Shown: positions 48,073 to 60,129 of the stretch, piece after piece | How positions within the stretch are numbered: position 1 is the stretch's first letter | Layout: each line of letters begins with the position of its first letter | Assembly (NCBI GenBank): GCA_963277665.1 | Contig: OY728136.1 | Location: 1,980,338,576-1,980,402,575 of the forward strand | Direction of reading: 5' to 3' | Length of the DNA stretch: 64,000 nt | Origin: Viscum album | Lineage: Eukaryota > Streptophyta > Magnoliopsida > Santalales > Viscaceae | Made by a program: the position numbers and the translations under genes | Notes under the pieces: model-generated | The model's database searches: none | Told to the model about the DNA's origin: nothing | The model's input: the letters and a program-made list of their open reading frames with translations, nothing else

Positions 48073-48329
48073 CTATATAAGATAAAAAATATTATTCTAG
48101 TATTACTATAAAAAATAAATTAATCTTAAATATTAATACTTACATTAATAAAATATCAATTTTAAATTTTATCCACACAATTTGAGTCATACCAGGTATA
48201 TATTGTTCTGATTTGAGTTATGGATGATTCCACAATGTCTTTTTATCCAACAGTGTATTCAAAAATCTAGGCAATATAACAGTATGGAATTTTGATAAAC
48301 TATTATTTTGAATTCATTTGAGAATAAAA
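48073..48329 (-). other. Interval between Ulp1-like exons, with one stray array monomer
   Basis: Between the two Ulp1-like exons, bases 48150-48250 carry a single copy of the array monomer in the same orientation as the array: an ATTTTAAATTTTATCCACACAATTT-like lead (48155), then GAGTCATACCAGG at 48184, then GATTTGAGTTATGGATGATTCC. It is about 570 bases beyond the last array unit. It may be the ancestral single copy of the array or a piece moved there. Confidence 0.55.
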
Positions 48330-48495
48330 AAAATTTCAACATGTGTAAATCATTCTTGTTGAGTGCATGATCAAAGTACTTGAGTAAATCTTCCTTTTGG
48401 ATGAATCCATTTATTCCTAGAATGCATTAACCATTACTGTCAACCAATTAGTGTTCATTGATTGAAATATAATGAATATATACCCAGGAGTTCTT
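48330..48495 (-). pseudogene. Ulp1-like exon remnant with HW and D-S blocks
   Basis: On the - strand an exon begins at 48495 after the acceptor TTATTATGTTACAG. The text follows the Ulp1 (C48) catalytic part: a hydrophobic I-I-F strand, then N-W-L-T-V-M-V-N-A-F, where the family has H-W-x-L-x-V-I, then M-D-S-S-K-R for the catalytic D-S(L) block. The His place carries Asn (AAT for CAT) and two stops lie between the blocks, so it is dead. Ulp1 peptidases cleave SUMO-like proteins; in plant transposons their role is not established. I consider the family match fair. Confidence 0.55.
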
Positions 48496-48499
48496 CTGT

Positions 48500-51442
48500 A
48501 ACATAATAAAATAAACCATTCCCTTAAACTATCATAGAGAGTACAAATTACACGATAAAAAAATTTCATTATTTGATGGAAAAAATGTCATTGTGACCCA
48601 TTATGTATTTTTACACTAAACTCAATTATAAATTTATACCTCTTTATGATTGTTTTAGAAATAAGTATAGCACTTTATAGAATCTAAAATAAACTAAAAT
48701 ATAGTTTATCAGTTATATATTCTAGTATTGGGGTATAAATTAGTATATCTTTTTCAATATTTTGTGTGATGATAATCTCTAACATATCATCGTCAATAAT
48801 TTTTCATCCAAATTAGAATAACCATATTTTTATTTATTTTTTATCAAAATTGATGATGAGTTTTTATTAATGAACATTTGAACATGGATCATTTTACATT
48901 GTGAATGTGGTCATGCATAATGAATGTCACATGAATATATTTTACAAGAATTTATGAAATTATATCATGCATCTAATTGATTATTTAATAGACCAAATAA
49001 TTCCACCACCCACCAAAGTGAAACCATTGTATTTGTTCATTAATAAAAATTCGTGATTCAATCGATGAATTTTTGTTTTTATATTTTTAGAGGGTTTGAA
49101 TCAATATACTATCTTCATGTTCAATGGGGTATTCAGTTGTATTTTCAGTGCTTCGCGATTCCATTTGAAGTAGGTTTTTTTATTTTTTTTGTATTTCATC
49201 ATAAATAAGTTTCTTTTACTTTGATGACATGTTTCCATTGACACCTTCCCACTTCAATGACAATGATATCTCAATCCTGGTTGTCCTCCTATAGTTCTCT
49301 CACACGCATTATTGATTCAGTGGTTGAATAAACACATATTTATTCAAACATTTAAGATATATTATATACTTATTTCATGATTGGATTGGGTATGTATGAT
49401 TTTAAGGTGACTATTAAATCAAATATTAAGATTATTTCATTAAAGTGTTGAGAATCCATTGGTAAGAAACTGCATCTTTTTTTATGTAGAGTATTTTTTT
49501 CTTAGTATGGGGTTTCATTAAAATGATATTAATATTTGATAATACTTATATTATATAATTGGAATTTTACCCTATAATAATCATTTTGAAAAAAATAAGT
49601 GCTGTTTGTTTTGTTTTTGAAAATAATTACTCCACATATATTCATACACAAAATCACATAAAAAAGTGGTGAAAACATTTTTTCAATAAGAAACCTGAAA
49701 TGGTTTCTCAATAGATATTATATTATGTGAAAAATAGATTTCTTACTTTTCAATAATTTTTGTCAAGATAAACATTGGTATGATACCCATTTTAATTCAT
49801 TTCAAAAAAAATTATTACATGCATTCTAGTATTTCATCTCCTCCACAACTTCCATATCTTCCCCTGCCTTATTCGCCTCGATCTCTAACATTAAATCCAT
49901 ATCCTCCTTTGCCTCTAAATACCCCTCTTACTACCCCTCACATTTCCCAAAAATTTTATTATTTTTAGGCCCACCTTTCCAATAAAATTATTTCCTTTAT
50001 AATATTTATCCTTGAGACACAGATTAAAAATAATATATAATCATTTTGACACTAATTCTTCACACCCCAAAAATATTTATAAGGTAGTATCCTACACTAG
50101 AACATAAACATAGTAGTTAATCACCTAAATATTTTATTATAAACTTTATTAATCCACCCACTCTTCTCTAAACAAATTTACTTTTTTAGTATGAATTATG
50201 TTAGTGATCTTGGTTGTACTAATAAAATATATACAACTAAATGACTAAGAAATATTTCTAGATAAATTTTAAAAACCATTAGAAATTACCTATATAGGGA
50301 TAAATGTTTTCATGTTTTATTATCTATCTCATAAATATTCAAACATCATATAATCAATCGATGCCATTTTCAAACATTTGACACTACAATAATCCATGAC
50401 CAAAATAAGTATTTTTTTTGAAATATTCTTTGATTGTTAAATATTTATACATATTCTTTAATTTGTTTCCATTTTATGCAACCCATATTCTTCTTTCAGT
50501 TATGAACATCATGCCATGATTTAGACTAAATTTAGAAACCACTATATTATAACAATATACTTGTTAAAAAAAGAAGGAAAATATAATTTTAAGTTCATTT
50601 ATAAAATGATGAATTAAGTGTATTAAAATTCACATTGCACATAATGTGTTGTTAGTTTTTTTGTATATATATTCATTTTATCCAAAAAATAAACATTTGA
50701 TGTATCCAAATTGACTTTGTTTAGAATCTAGTACTTCTTAAAAAACAAAAAAAGATAACGAAAAAAATAAAAATATATTTTATTTGATTATATTTATAGT
50801 TTTACATCTGCATTATAGGCATAAAAAAGAGTATATCGTATTTTAAATCCTTCCAATGTAATAATATATATAATATTTTTTCATCCCAATTTCATTCGTT
50901 TTAAAAATAAATTTTTACCGTAGAAATGATATAGGAATTAATGAATCAATGTCACGCTTCTCAAAAATATCCTTTTATATAGATGTATTATAAACTAATT
51001 TAGATAATGTGAATAGTTATTAACATTAATAAACATATTATATTAGTATTTGGTTAAATGTATTATATAAATATAGCTTATGTATGTAATCGCAATTGAA
51101 GATCCTTGTCATTAATGCTTATGAATGAAATTTATACTATCCAGAACAACTATTTCTATCATTAAATTATGATATATTTCTTATTAATATGAAATTTAAG
51201 ACATATTTGAGTTATTAAATGTGGTCTCTACATGAAGATGTAATGATAATATAATTTTTTTCTGGAACTAGGGGGAGGAGGTACATCCAAATGGGATGTC
51301 TAATTTCATGGTTGATTCAATAGATTGTCTTGATCAGACATTCCGTTTCAACATCTCTTTATCCATCTGTAATATCACACCTCACATATGGCCATTTTTT
51401 AAGATTATTCTAGGTTTTTCATAGGATTTTATTAATACATAC
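48500..51442 (-). other. AT-rich interval within the CACTA-like gene region
   Basis: Lies between the transposase-like exon ending at 51443 and the Ulp1-like exon starting at 48495, so it should hold introns and further exons of one gene. I could recognise none firmly; 51250-51400 is GC-richer and on the - strand has a Ser/Pro-rich piece that may be an exon. The + strand frame 49780-49968 is a pyrimidine-rich tract giving Pro and Leu codons, and 49711-49529 is accidental. Confidence 0.38.
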
Positions 51443-52090
51443 CTCATTTATCTTTATAATATTATACTACCATGCTATGAATATTCCAATATCCTCATTG
51501 ATCATTGTAATATAAAGATCATCAAGTATAATAGGAAACTCAGTAGTCATCCCATGAGATACCTCAATCCCCAGTCTCATGTGTGTTTTTGGGAGTTAAT
51601 TATTGTGTATCTTATCACCCTAGATATTATAAATCTTACCCCTCACAATAAGTCAATTCATCAGTATTTATAGACAGAAATTATGGAGTATAAACTTATA
51701 AGTTTTTTTTTCATAATTTGGAAAAAAAGAAATGAAAAAAATTAATAACTTGAGGAAGGTATATTTTTTAGGGGAATGAATTGACTCAAAGCTATATAGT
51801 TCATTTAGTTCTTCATGTGAATAAATTTGTTCCACCACTTATTTTATTTGATCCTTTCTCATACATTGGTCTTCTAAACTAGTATGAACAATAATATCTT
51901 TCAAATAATATATTTGTTTCATAATTCATTTAATCATATTACTTGTATCTTCAGGTTGTCTTATCTTCTCAAAATATGTTTGAGAAGACACTCTAAAACC
52001 AAAGCCTCTAATGTGACCATCTTCTTTCGAACATTTCAATGCTACTGAAAGTAGTTTTTTGTATGGTCGATGTCGATTCTTGTGTCTTAA
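51443..52090 (-). pseudogene. CACTA-associated transposase-like exon (long)
   Basis: A 648-base exon on the - strand, from the acceptor TTTTATATAG (exon starts 52090) to a canonical donor GTATGT (exon ends 51443). Its reading starts R-H-K-N-R-H-R-P-Y-K, then A-L-K-C-S-K-E-D-G-H-I-R-G-F-G, then Q-T-Y-F-E-K-I-R-Q-P-E. After a few stops it continues with S-P-(M)-K-K-Y, V-R-G-K-I-Y-N-I-x-G-D-K-I-H-N, and V-S-H-G-M-T-T, and ends with I-N-E-x-(V)-G-I-F-I-A-W. The opening, G-K-I-Y-N and I-x-I-A-W blocks are those of the plant En/Spm-associated (Transposase_24-like) proteins as I know them. Only about six to eight stops in 216 codons makes this the best preserved long gene part in the window. Confidence 0.7.
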
Positions 52091-52176
52091 CTATATAAAA
52101 AATATGAATAGAAAAAGTTATTTTTATGTAATACTACTATAAATCATAAATAATTAATATTATGTCATACTTATAC

Positions 52177-52294
52177 ATGCTTCCTGTATTGGTTTTGTGA
52201 TTTAATCCACTAGATTACCATCTTTATTTACCCGAGCCTCCTTCCATGGAACATGACATGGGGTATATGTGGCTTCAAAAATTAATCCAGCAAT
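52177..52294 (-). pseudogene. CACTA-associated transposase-like exon (short)
   Basis: A 118-base exon on the - strand with acceptor TTTTTTATATGCAG before 52294 and donor GTATAAGT after 52177. It reads through W-K-E-A-R-V-N-K-D-G-N-L-V-D, then one stop, then I-T-K-P-I-Q-E, matching the W-x-K-A-R-x-x-K-x-G block of plant En/Spm-associated proteins. The introns on each side are 86 bases (52091-52176) and 67 bases (52295-52361), both with GT..AG ends. Confidence 0.66.
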
Positions 52295-52361
52295 CTGCAT
52301 ATAAAAAAGTAAAATATTATATTTTATATCACATAAATCATTTAATGGTGACTTAAAATAC

Positions 52362-52470
52362 ATATCAATTTATTCACTAGTGATGTGCACCCCATAATTT
52401 CGTTGAAATAAGGGTACATTAGTTTTAATGAATGTTCTTTATTCTCAAAACAATTTTTTGGTTTTATAAA
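52362..52470 (-). pseudogene. CACTA-associated transposase-like exon (upstream)
   Basis: On the - strand this stretch reads N-K-E-(N)-x-x-(S)-L-K-x-M-Y-P-Y-F then G-C-T-S-L-V-N-K-L-I before a GTATTTTAAG donor at 52361. It resembles the N-K-x-N-R-x-K-x-x-x-P-H block that precedes the W-K-K-A-R exon in this family. The upstream edge is not defined. Further exons may exist between 52580 and 52960, but I could not read them with confidence. Confidence 0.48.
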
Positions 52471-53145
52471 TTTTAAATTATTAATTAAATTGGATGAAAT
52501 AAATTATTTTAAATAATATATTATGGAATACATTGCACTTGAAATGATTAATTATCATGAAGACTGATGAAATCATTCAATGATTCATTCATTATAATGT
52601 GTTCAAAACTAATAGGTCGGTGAGGATGTACATTCCCCTCAATATGCCTAATATGTAACATGGTAGGAAAATTTCAGAAGTCATAATGGATTTTCCATCA
52701 AAAATGATGACAAATTTCTGAGGTAAAAAATCAAAAATAAATAAACTCTACAGTGTATAATGAACATTACATTAGTGAATAATTGTATGATTTTTCTATA
52801 ATATAGTTAATGTATACCATAAAATTACCTTTAAATCATTCCAAAGGGTTAACATTATTATTGGTTAAATTTTTCTCCATTAATTGATATCAATCCACAC
52901 ATTCATCTTCACTATGACCCCATCATAAATAATAAAAATGTATTGTTGGGGTCAATAGGTTGGCCGCATTAATTCCAAACAACCAAAAATTTATATCCTT
53001 ACTTCATTACTTGATAATTTTATTCAATATTGTGATGAAGCATTATTCTTTTTTTCATCAACTTGATGTTGATCCCCTAATAATTCTATAGTTTCCACAT
53101 CAATAATTTGTTATTCGTCAGGATTTGTAACATCATCTTGTGTAG
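52471..53145. other. AT-rich interval upstream of the CACTA-like exons
   Basis: A possible exon on the - strand begins after a TTTTTTACCTCAG acceptor-like site near 52718, but the text after it does not fit a family I know. Otherwise nothing is seen. The 5' part of the CACTA-like gene should lie here or beyond the gypsy element to the right. Confidence 0.35.
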
Positions 53146-53149
53146 AGCA

Positions 53150-53450
53150 CTTTAAGGATTATTGGATGTGTATTTTAAGAAGAAAACAATATCATTGTCA
53201 TATATATGAATATCGGGAGAGTATTTGTTTAGATATTTGTTATGATAATTTCTTCAATTAGTGTTGATAATAGAAAATATGAGGTTCCATTTTATAAGTG
53301 AGGGGTGTGTCTCAGCTCTAATTAGAAAGATTATTAAAATATATTGAAGAAACTCTCAAGGGAAAGTGTATCTGACTTAGATTAGTTTTGAATGTATAAT
53401 TATATATTATCTAAATAAATTCATTAAATAATATTGATATAATTTTTTAT
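53150..53450 (-). repeat. LTR-like segment, left member of a pair
   Basis: Matches 60690-60990: TTATAAGTGAGGGGTGTGTC against TTATAAGTGAGGGGAGTGGC, followed by CAGCTCTAATTA against CAGTTGTAATTA, and preceded in both by a GGATG(T/G)GTATTTT and a CGGGAGA/TGGGAGA part. On the - strand it gives a CTCACTTATAA TATA-like box, typical of gypsy LTR promoters. Position at the 3' side of the - strand gypsy pol remnant fits a 3' LTR. Full LTR borders are not resolved. Confidence 0.55.
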
Positions 53451-54235
53451 GTCACTTATGATTTCTCACTCTAGCTTAACCTCTCACTAAGATTGTTGTC
53501 CATTAACATTGTAATAAAATTTTTAATTTGTTGATATTCATAATGAACAAAAAAATAGTTAAACATATTAAATAAAATTTATTAATAACACAAAAAAACT
53601 AGTGTCCATTTGTTAATATTCAATTTTTAGAAATTAATTGAATTAATTTGAAAATGAGTGAAAAAAAACAACGATAATCATTTTGGAAAAATGCATTTTA
53701 AGAATAAAATAGATTTATTTTTATTATATTCCATGTAAAAACAATTTAAAGAATAATAAAATATTTTATTGAATATATTATCTAAAAAATAGATTTTATT
53801 CATTCATAAATATGGGATACAATATTTTATTATGATAAATACACATTGTGTTCATAAAATATATTTTTGAGAAAAATATCTCTTTTTATTAATTTCATTA
53901 GATTTTATTTTCATTTATTACCAATTAATAAGTAATCAATTCATTTTAAAAATTTTAAAATAAATTTTTTTATAATTGAGTTCATTCTATTCATAATCAC
54001 TAATCTAATGGCTATGTGATAACTAACATGTTGAAAAATAATTTATTGATAGTATATTGTGGTTCATTTAAACTTGGTGTTACGTGTAAAGAAAGAAATC
54101 AAAGAAATTAAATTTATCTAAAGAGAAATATATCATAATAATTCATGGTTTTACTTTATACCTCATTTTAATAATATTCCCCTTAAAATTCCATTATTCT
54201 GATACAAATAATCTTTGATACTTCTTCCTCATCAC
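53451..54235. other. Very AT-rich interval, probable 3' LTR and UTR of the gypsy element
   Basis: No coding pattern is seen. By position it lies between the LTR-like segment and the end of the gypsy pol remnant, so it should include the U3 part of the LTR and the 3' untranslated region. Confidence 0.35.
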
Positions 54236-54239
54236 ATTC

Positions 54240-55270
54240 TCGGGTTCCAAAAATGCTTCCTCAAATTTATGATTTCACCAAAACATGAGAGAGATTCATT
54301 AGATGTACCATGTGATAATAAACCGTTATGATATGTTCCATAATTACTATTTGATAGATATATCTGTGTTTCATTATTCCCTTATTTCAGAATCTCATAA
54401 CCTTCTTCCCATGAGATATACATAGGAATACGTTTTCCTCAACTTTGAATTTGAGATTACCACATTGATTGTAAATATAAATTTTATTTCATATTTAAGT
54501 TATCTTCATGTGATTTTGAATATATTTAACTATATATTCCATTTCATAATCTGACCCACATCCCAATATAATTTATTCTAATACCTTATCCCATCACATT
54601 AGAGTTATAAACTTCTTTCCATACGAGGATTCTTAAAGAGTTATCTGAATTCTTAAGTTAATGATACTGTTATAAGAAAAATTAAATAGTTAAAGGGGTT
54701 GCTTCCACCAAAATTTTGATTGATAATTAAATAATATAAAAATATATTATAAGTAATAAATTTTACTTTAATATTTAATATTTAGTTGATAATGATATGT
54801 GGGGCTAATGTTCAACCCCATATTCAATTATTAGTGAATAATTCATTATAACATCAGGGTAAACCTCATATCTCAACCATGATTGATTAAGAGTGGTAAT
54901 ATTGGAATCCATGCCACATTATTAATGTATAACCATGTGATATAATGAATAATTTTATCTTCTATGATATCAATGAAATATTTTGATTTCATAATGTGAT
55001 CAATTACAACCCAAATAGCATTTTTCTAATTTTAAATTTTTGGGATTCCAATGGAAAAATCTGTGTTGATATTTTTCCAATAAAATTATAGTAAGGGTGG
55101 TGGTTTCAAAAAACCATATAATTTTGTATCTCATCCTTAACTTTCTAACATACCATGAATTAAGATACATACTCTATAAAATATCTCTTCATATTGTTAG
55201 ACCAAAAATTATCTTTCAAAACTCTATAAATCATCACACATTAAGGATAGATAGATAATGATTAACTATG
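54240..55270 (-). pseudogene. Ty3/gypsy integrase remnant
   Basis: On the - strand from about 55245: Y-(R)-x-L-K-D-x-F-W-x-x-x-M-K-R, then V-C-x-K-V-K-D-E-x-Q-N near 55150, the zinc domain of gypsy integrase. The core follows: the W-V-V-V-D-R-L-like part is decayed, then near 54900 L-Y-I-N-N-V-A-W-I matches L-Y-I-x-E-I-V-(R)-L-H-G before the second catalytic block. The distal part to 54240 is weak. It is the last pol domain of the - strand gypsy element. Confidence 0.68.
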
Positions 55271-55374
55271 ACATTAATATAACAGCTCTATCGATTTTTG
55301 TATTTATTATACATATACTCTTATTCTGAGTAGTATCATTCAATCATAATCATGGTGGAATTCAAGAAAATTCC

Positions 55375-55830
55375 TCACCCTCTCCTATAATTCCACATCA
55401 TTGTTCTTCTATTTTTATTCATCAAATGAATAAATATTTGAACATTCAGTTGAGAAATATATGATATTTCTCTATTAATTATTATTTTATTTTCTATCCT
55501 ATATAAATAAACAATTATTCGATCTCCTTCAATCCTCATAGTGTATAATATAGCATGTTCTATGTGAGTTGAAGCATCATCCACCTTGTTCATCTTCCCA
55601 TAGTGGTAATGTATTGAGAAATCATAATCATTAATAATCTGATAACATATCCTTTTTTACATATTCACATATTTCTATTTGAATGAATAAATCAATATTT
55701 AATGATCCATATATATATATGTGTCTCACCTATCTCAATAAAGACAAGGCCTCCATATATTTAAAGAAAAAATTAATAGAAGCAGTTCAAAATCATGAGC
55801 CATGTTAAATTTTTCATAAAAATTAAATTG
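55375..55830 (-). pseudogene. Ty3/gypsy RNase H end and spacer remnant
   Basis: At 55800-55740 on the - strand, H-D-F-E-L-L-L-x-I-F-S-L-N-I-W-R matches the RNase H block H-D-L-E-L-A-A-x-V-F-A-L-K-x-W-R, one of the clearest signatures of chromoviruses. It is followed by H-I-Y-I-Y-G-S-L-N-I for the T-D-H-K-S-L-K block. The open frame 55593-55375 corresponds to the spacer between RNase H and integrase, with the Q-L-N-V-Q-I-F-I-x-x-(I/L)-M block. Confidence 0.76.
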
Positions 55831-55899
55831 AAATATGGAATAAGAAAAAAACATGTAATTTTTTATAGAAAACATCCTATTACCTTCATTTATAAACCC

Positions 55900-57010
55900 C
55901 TATAGATCAAAAAATTATCCCCACAACTAGGGAGTGTGAGAACCATTGTACTAAACAACCTTCTCATCAATTAATTGAAATTTTCATCATATTCATCTAT
56001 TCAAAGGATCTTTTATCCCTTATATATCAACATAGTTAGTGGATCTTATATCCATGTGAAATTTCTAAAAAGAATTGATATCATCCAAAATACTTATGAA
56101 AACTATATATTTCAATCACTATGGTGGGTCAAATTCAAAATTAAATAAAAACCATCTTTGAAGGTAACACCGATATACACTCTCTCAATATTATATGACA
56201 AAATAATAATGATTTATATAGATAGAATTGAGACATTCTAAATTTGGAATATAGTTAATCCTTCCTTAATGTCTTCAATCTAGTCCTAAAATGATGTTCT
56301 TGTTCTTCCATAATCATGAAATATATATGAATATCATCTATAATGACAACGAAAAAAAGATCATGGTAATCCATAGAGACACAACCTATTAAATCCATAA
56401 AGATAAATGTGGAATTGGTATGTAAAACTAGAATAACTTTAAATTCATAATGACCATAAATTTCATAGAAGGATATCTTAGGTATTTCCACCTTATTGAT
56501 TCCTAATTATTGATATCCAAAATAAAGCTAAATCCTGTAAATTAATCAAGATTTGTATATTATATTAATCAACTCATAAATATGGGGATGTGGATACTTG
56601 TTTTTTATATTGGTTTTTTATATTCTTAATAATCAATGAAAAGATAAATCCAACAATCATAATTATTAACAAAATGACAATGATAACATAGTAGTTACAT
56701 ACTTGGGAATATGAAACCATTTTATATATTCTTCTTGAGTTTCTTCTTCAATTCATTCAACTCAATTTGGAACATTATATATCGAGTCTTTAAAATAGAT
56801 GTTTGATCGGGTATGAATTCTATTAAAAACTCAACTTCATGTTTTAGTGGAATACTAGTCATGTATTGAAGAAATTAATTAGTATATTCTCAAACAATAG
56901 GTATAAATTTAATGATGGTATTCACCCCAACTATTTGAGATAAATATCCATCATAAATAGTATTATAAGATCTATGAAATTTAAGTAATTTCCAATAGAA
57001 GTTCATATAA
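55900..57010 (-). pseudogene. Ty3/gypsy reverse transcriptase remnant
   Basis: On the - strand, 57000-56790 follows the spacer before RT, including a D-G-Y-L-x-x-I-V-x-V-N block and K-H-E-V-E-F-L-I-E. Then E-L-N-E-L-K-K-x-L-K-(K)-N-I matches the E-L-K-E-L-K-x-Q-L-x-x-L-L block, and the open frame 56491-56255 holds I-P-K-I-S-F, G-H-Y-E-F-(L)-V, F-M-D-L, then F-F-V-V-I-I-D-D-I-H-I-Y: the catalytic Asp pair is intact. It then ends in E-E-x-E-H-H. Stops separate these parts. Same lineage as the element at 36-40 kb by pattern. Confidence 0.86.
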
Positions 57011-60000
57011 ATCCACACACCGCAAATATTCATGGATTGATTCAAAATATCAATGTTAATTTTATTATTTTATCAATTTAAATGGAATCTCAATAGAGAG
57101 ATCTTATGAATGCTCAAAATCACTTAAAATTATACAAAATGGAAAATAATCATTAAATATGGGAACATTCTTATAAATATTAGCATCACATAACCAACTA
57201 TTGATTAGAGGATGAGTATTCCTTATCCAGTATGGTCAAATTTAGCAATTAACATGGAATATAAGATTCATTGGTCTATGATTTAATCCTTGTATTAGGG
57301 AACTGACATAGATAATTCTCAAGTTCCCCAATCATAATAAATTGACCTATTAGTTGTACTATATAGTATTTTTTATTTCCTTCTATTCAAGTAATCATTT
57401 GCCATCAACAATTTTTTGATATATAATTTTTTTCCATTTATAAAACATCTTCCAATTTATTTTTCAAATTTCATCGGGTGCTTCTTCCCATGTTATTAAC
57501 CTTTAAGAAGGTGAATGATCATTCCCTTATCATATTCATCAAATATAGTCCAATGAAGTTCCATAATTATTTTATTAGGCGTGTAAGAAAACACCCCCAA
57601 GATGAGGTTGTTAATCATATATCAATATAGATGTTTAGTACTGATCATAATGCTTCACCATCTAACATAATTTTATTTGGTTTCTTAGGATGTTGATCTT
57701 TTCATTGTTTATCAAATTTATTATACACATGATTAATTCTGGTTCCATACATTGAGTAAAAAAACATAGTGTGAGTATCATAGATCAATAATTATAGAAA
57801 AAAATATTATCATTATAAAAACCATTATTTTGATGTTGTAAATTAAGAGACCATTATTCAATCCGAGAAACAATAAGTTCTTCACGTATTACTATGGATT
57901 ACCATTAGTTTTTACACGTTATATCATCATATTAATCATAAAGGTTCACAAAGATAATATGAATTAACAAAAATATATCCCCTTTGTTTATTTAGAAATG
58001 TTTATATTATTAAGCCCACTCATCATGCCTTGTATGATGATCAAGTTAAAACTCAACCAATTTTTTTGGTCATTTACCAATAGTTGAATGTATTCCACAA
58101 CCATAAGAAATTTAAATTATCCAAACATGGATTTCATTGTTAGAAAACAACACATAAACTACATTACCAAATAATTTGGATGGTTTTTGATGAATAAAAT
58201 TATCCCTAGGGTTTTCACTGATGTTCTCTAATCCAAATCTCAAAAAAAATTATTAATACTTACACTTATACAAACTAAGGTGACCCAAGAATCAAATATA
58301 TAAAAATTACATCATTTAAGATGAATATTAAAAACATCACATAACAAAATATGCCCCATAACCATAATGGTATTGTGACTTTGGATATTATATTAATAAT
58401 TATCTTTTTTCTAAAATATCATCAAAAAATTCGAAAAATATTTTCTCACATAGTATAATTTTTGTACATTCCATACACCAAACATCTCTTCACAACCTAT
58501 GAAAAGGAAAAATAATAAAGCATGAGATCAAATTCCTAGTAAGGGTAAAAAAGTAGATATTAATCAATGACAATAAATTATTATAAGAAATGTATAATAG
58601 AAATATATCATGATCATAACTTAAATAAGCAATATAAAATTTTTCATTGATCTAATACTTTCAATCATGACATGACACTTTTTCATATCAAAACACATAA
58701 GTAATAAAGGTGTGGAATCCATAATAATCAATCGTGCACCATAAAAAACATCCCATGAATATGAAATATAATTTTTAATAATAGATTGAAATAGAAATTA
58801 ATTTATGTATTTAAGGATTAATTTGAAGAAAATCATATTGGATTAGGTTCCCTCCTTATTCTATCATTATATTAGTGTATGTTCACTCCCAATATTATAA
58901 TAACCAATAGTGTCTTTTAGTAAACTAAGTTCACTCCCCATTATTTAATATTATCTCATTCGATATCAATATTTAAATAATTAATTATTTGGATATATAA
59001 TAACTGGCCCAAAAATCACATAAAGAAACCATATATATGCTCTATAAGATTATTAAGTATTCATCAATTCTCCATGTCAGGAATCATGTAAACTAAATAG
59101 GTTTTATAAAACTTTTATCAATTTATCATTTAATTACCTATGTAAAACAAATGAGTTTCCTAAATATTTCATAATAGACTAATTAATATATGGAAAGGAA
59201 ATTGATTTTATTAAACCGTACATAAATCACTATCATCATAATAAATCTATAGAAAAAATTTGATAATAATATATGATTTTGTACCAAGTTATTCATAAAA
59301 ATATTTAAAATATATTTAAATAGATAAAAAATACCTTTAAATAATATGAGAACTTTTGTTCAAATCATGATATAAGTATCAATTTTTAATATAATTTTAA
59401 CTAAAATTTGTTAAAATAAAGATTAATTCATCTATTTGAAAATTAACCTTGAAATATATAAATAAATATTCAACAAAAAATGGACATTATGGGAGAAAAA
59501 TGCATTCAAAATTATTATTCGAAAAGTGAAAACAATATTTTTACACTTTTTTGAATATTAGAAAATGATATATATTTTTTTTTTAATATTACTTATTAAC
59601 CTTTGTAAGAAATGTAAAATTTATTGAGATGATATTTTTTGTAAAATATCATGTATAGGTAAAAACTTCAACATTTGTTTTGGAGAGCATGAACATGGAA
59701 TAATAAGATACTCACCCAAAAATAAAATAAAGCCATCTTATCAAAAAAATCATTACCATTTTTATCACCCAAGAGAGGAACAAGGTACTATTACATAAAA
59801 ATTATTGGAATAATATAATAGGTTATTATATATGGGTTTTAAACAAAAATATACATACAATTTATCTCAATAAAAAAATCATAGGAAATCTTGAAATGAA
59901 ATGATATAGTAATATAAATACTTATCTCAAGTCCAATATTTCTTCATTAATTTTTAAGCCTCATATATAAAAAGTATCTCTTTATTATAAATATATTTAA

Positions 60001-60100
60001 TAAAAATATTAATACATAAAAATAATATTTTAATTTCATTTATAATTTCAAATTATCATTTCATTAATACTTTTTCATTTAACAGATCATTCAAGTTGAA
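57011..60100 (-). other. Probable protease, gag and leader region of the gypsy element, unresolved
   Basis: Upstream (in - strand sense) of RT this should hold protease and gag. Around 57210-57140 a weak N-S-W-L-C-D-A-N-like stretch may be the protease end; I found neither a convincing D-(S/T)-G block at the right distance nor a CCHC knuckle. The rest, especially 58500-60100, is AT-rich with no pattern. Confidence 0.4.
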
Positions 60101-60129
60101 ATTATTCTGTTTCCTATTTATGTTTCTCA

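Noticed and set aside
49780..49968. Proline- and leucine-rich open frame
   Set aside because: It arises from a pyrimidine-rich CT tract (49840-49940); no start context or family support.
58285..58293. Possible gypsy protease D-S-G (reading D-S-W) on the - strand
   Set aside because: It lies more than 1 kb from the start of the RT spacer at 57010, too far for a gypsy protease, and the surrounding text does not fit.
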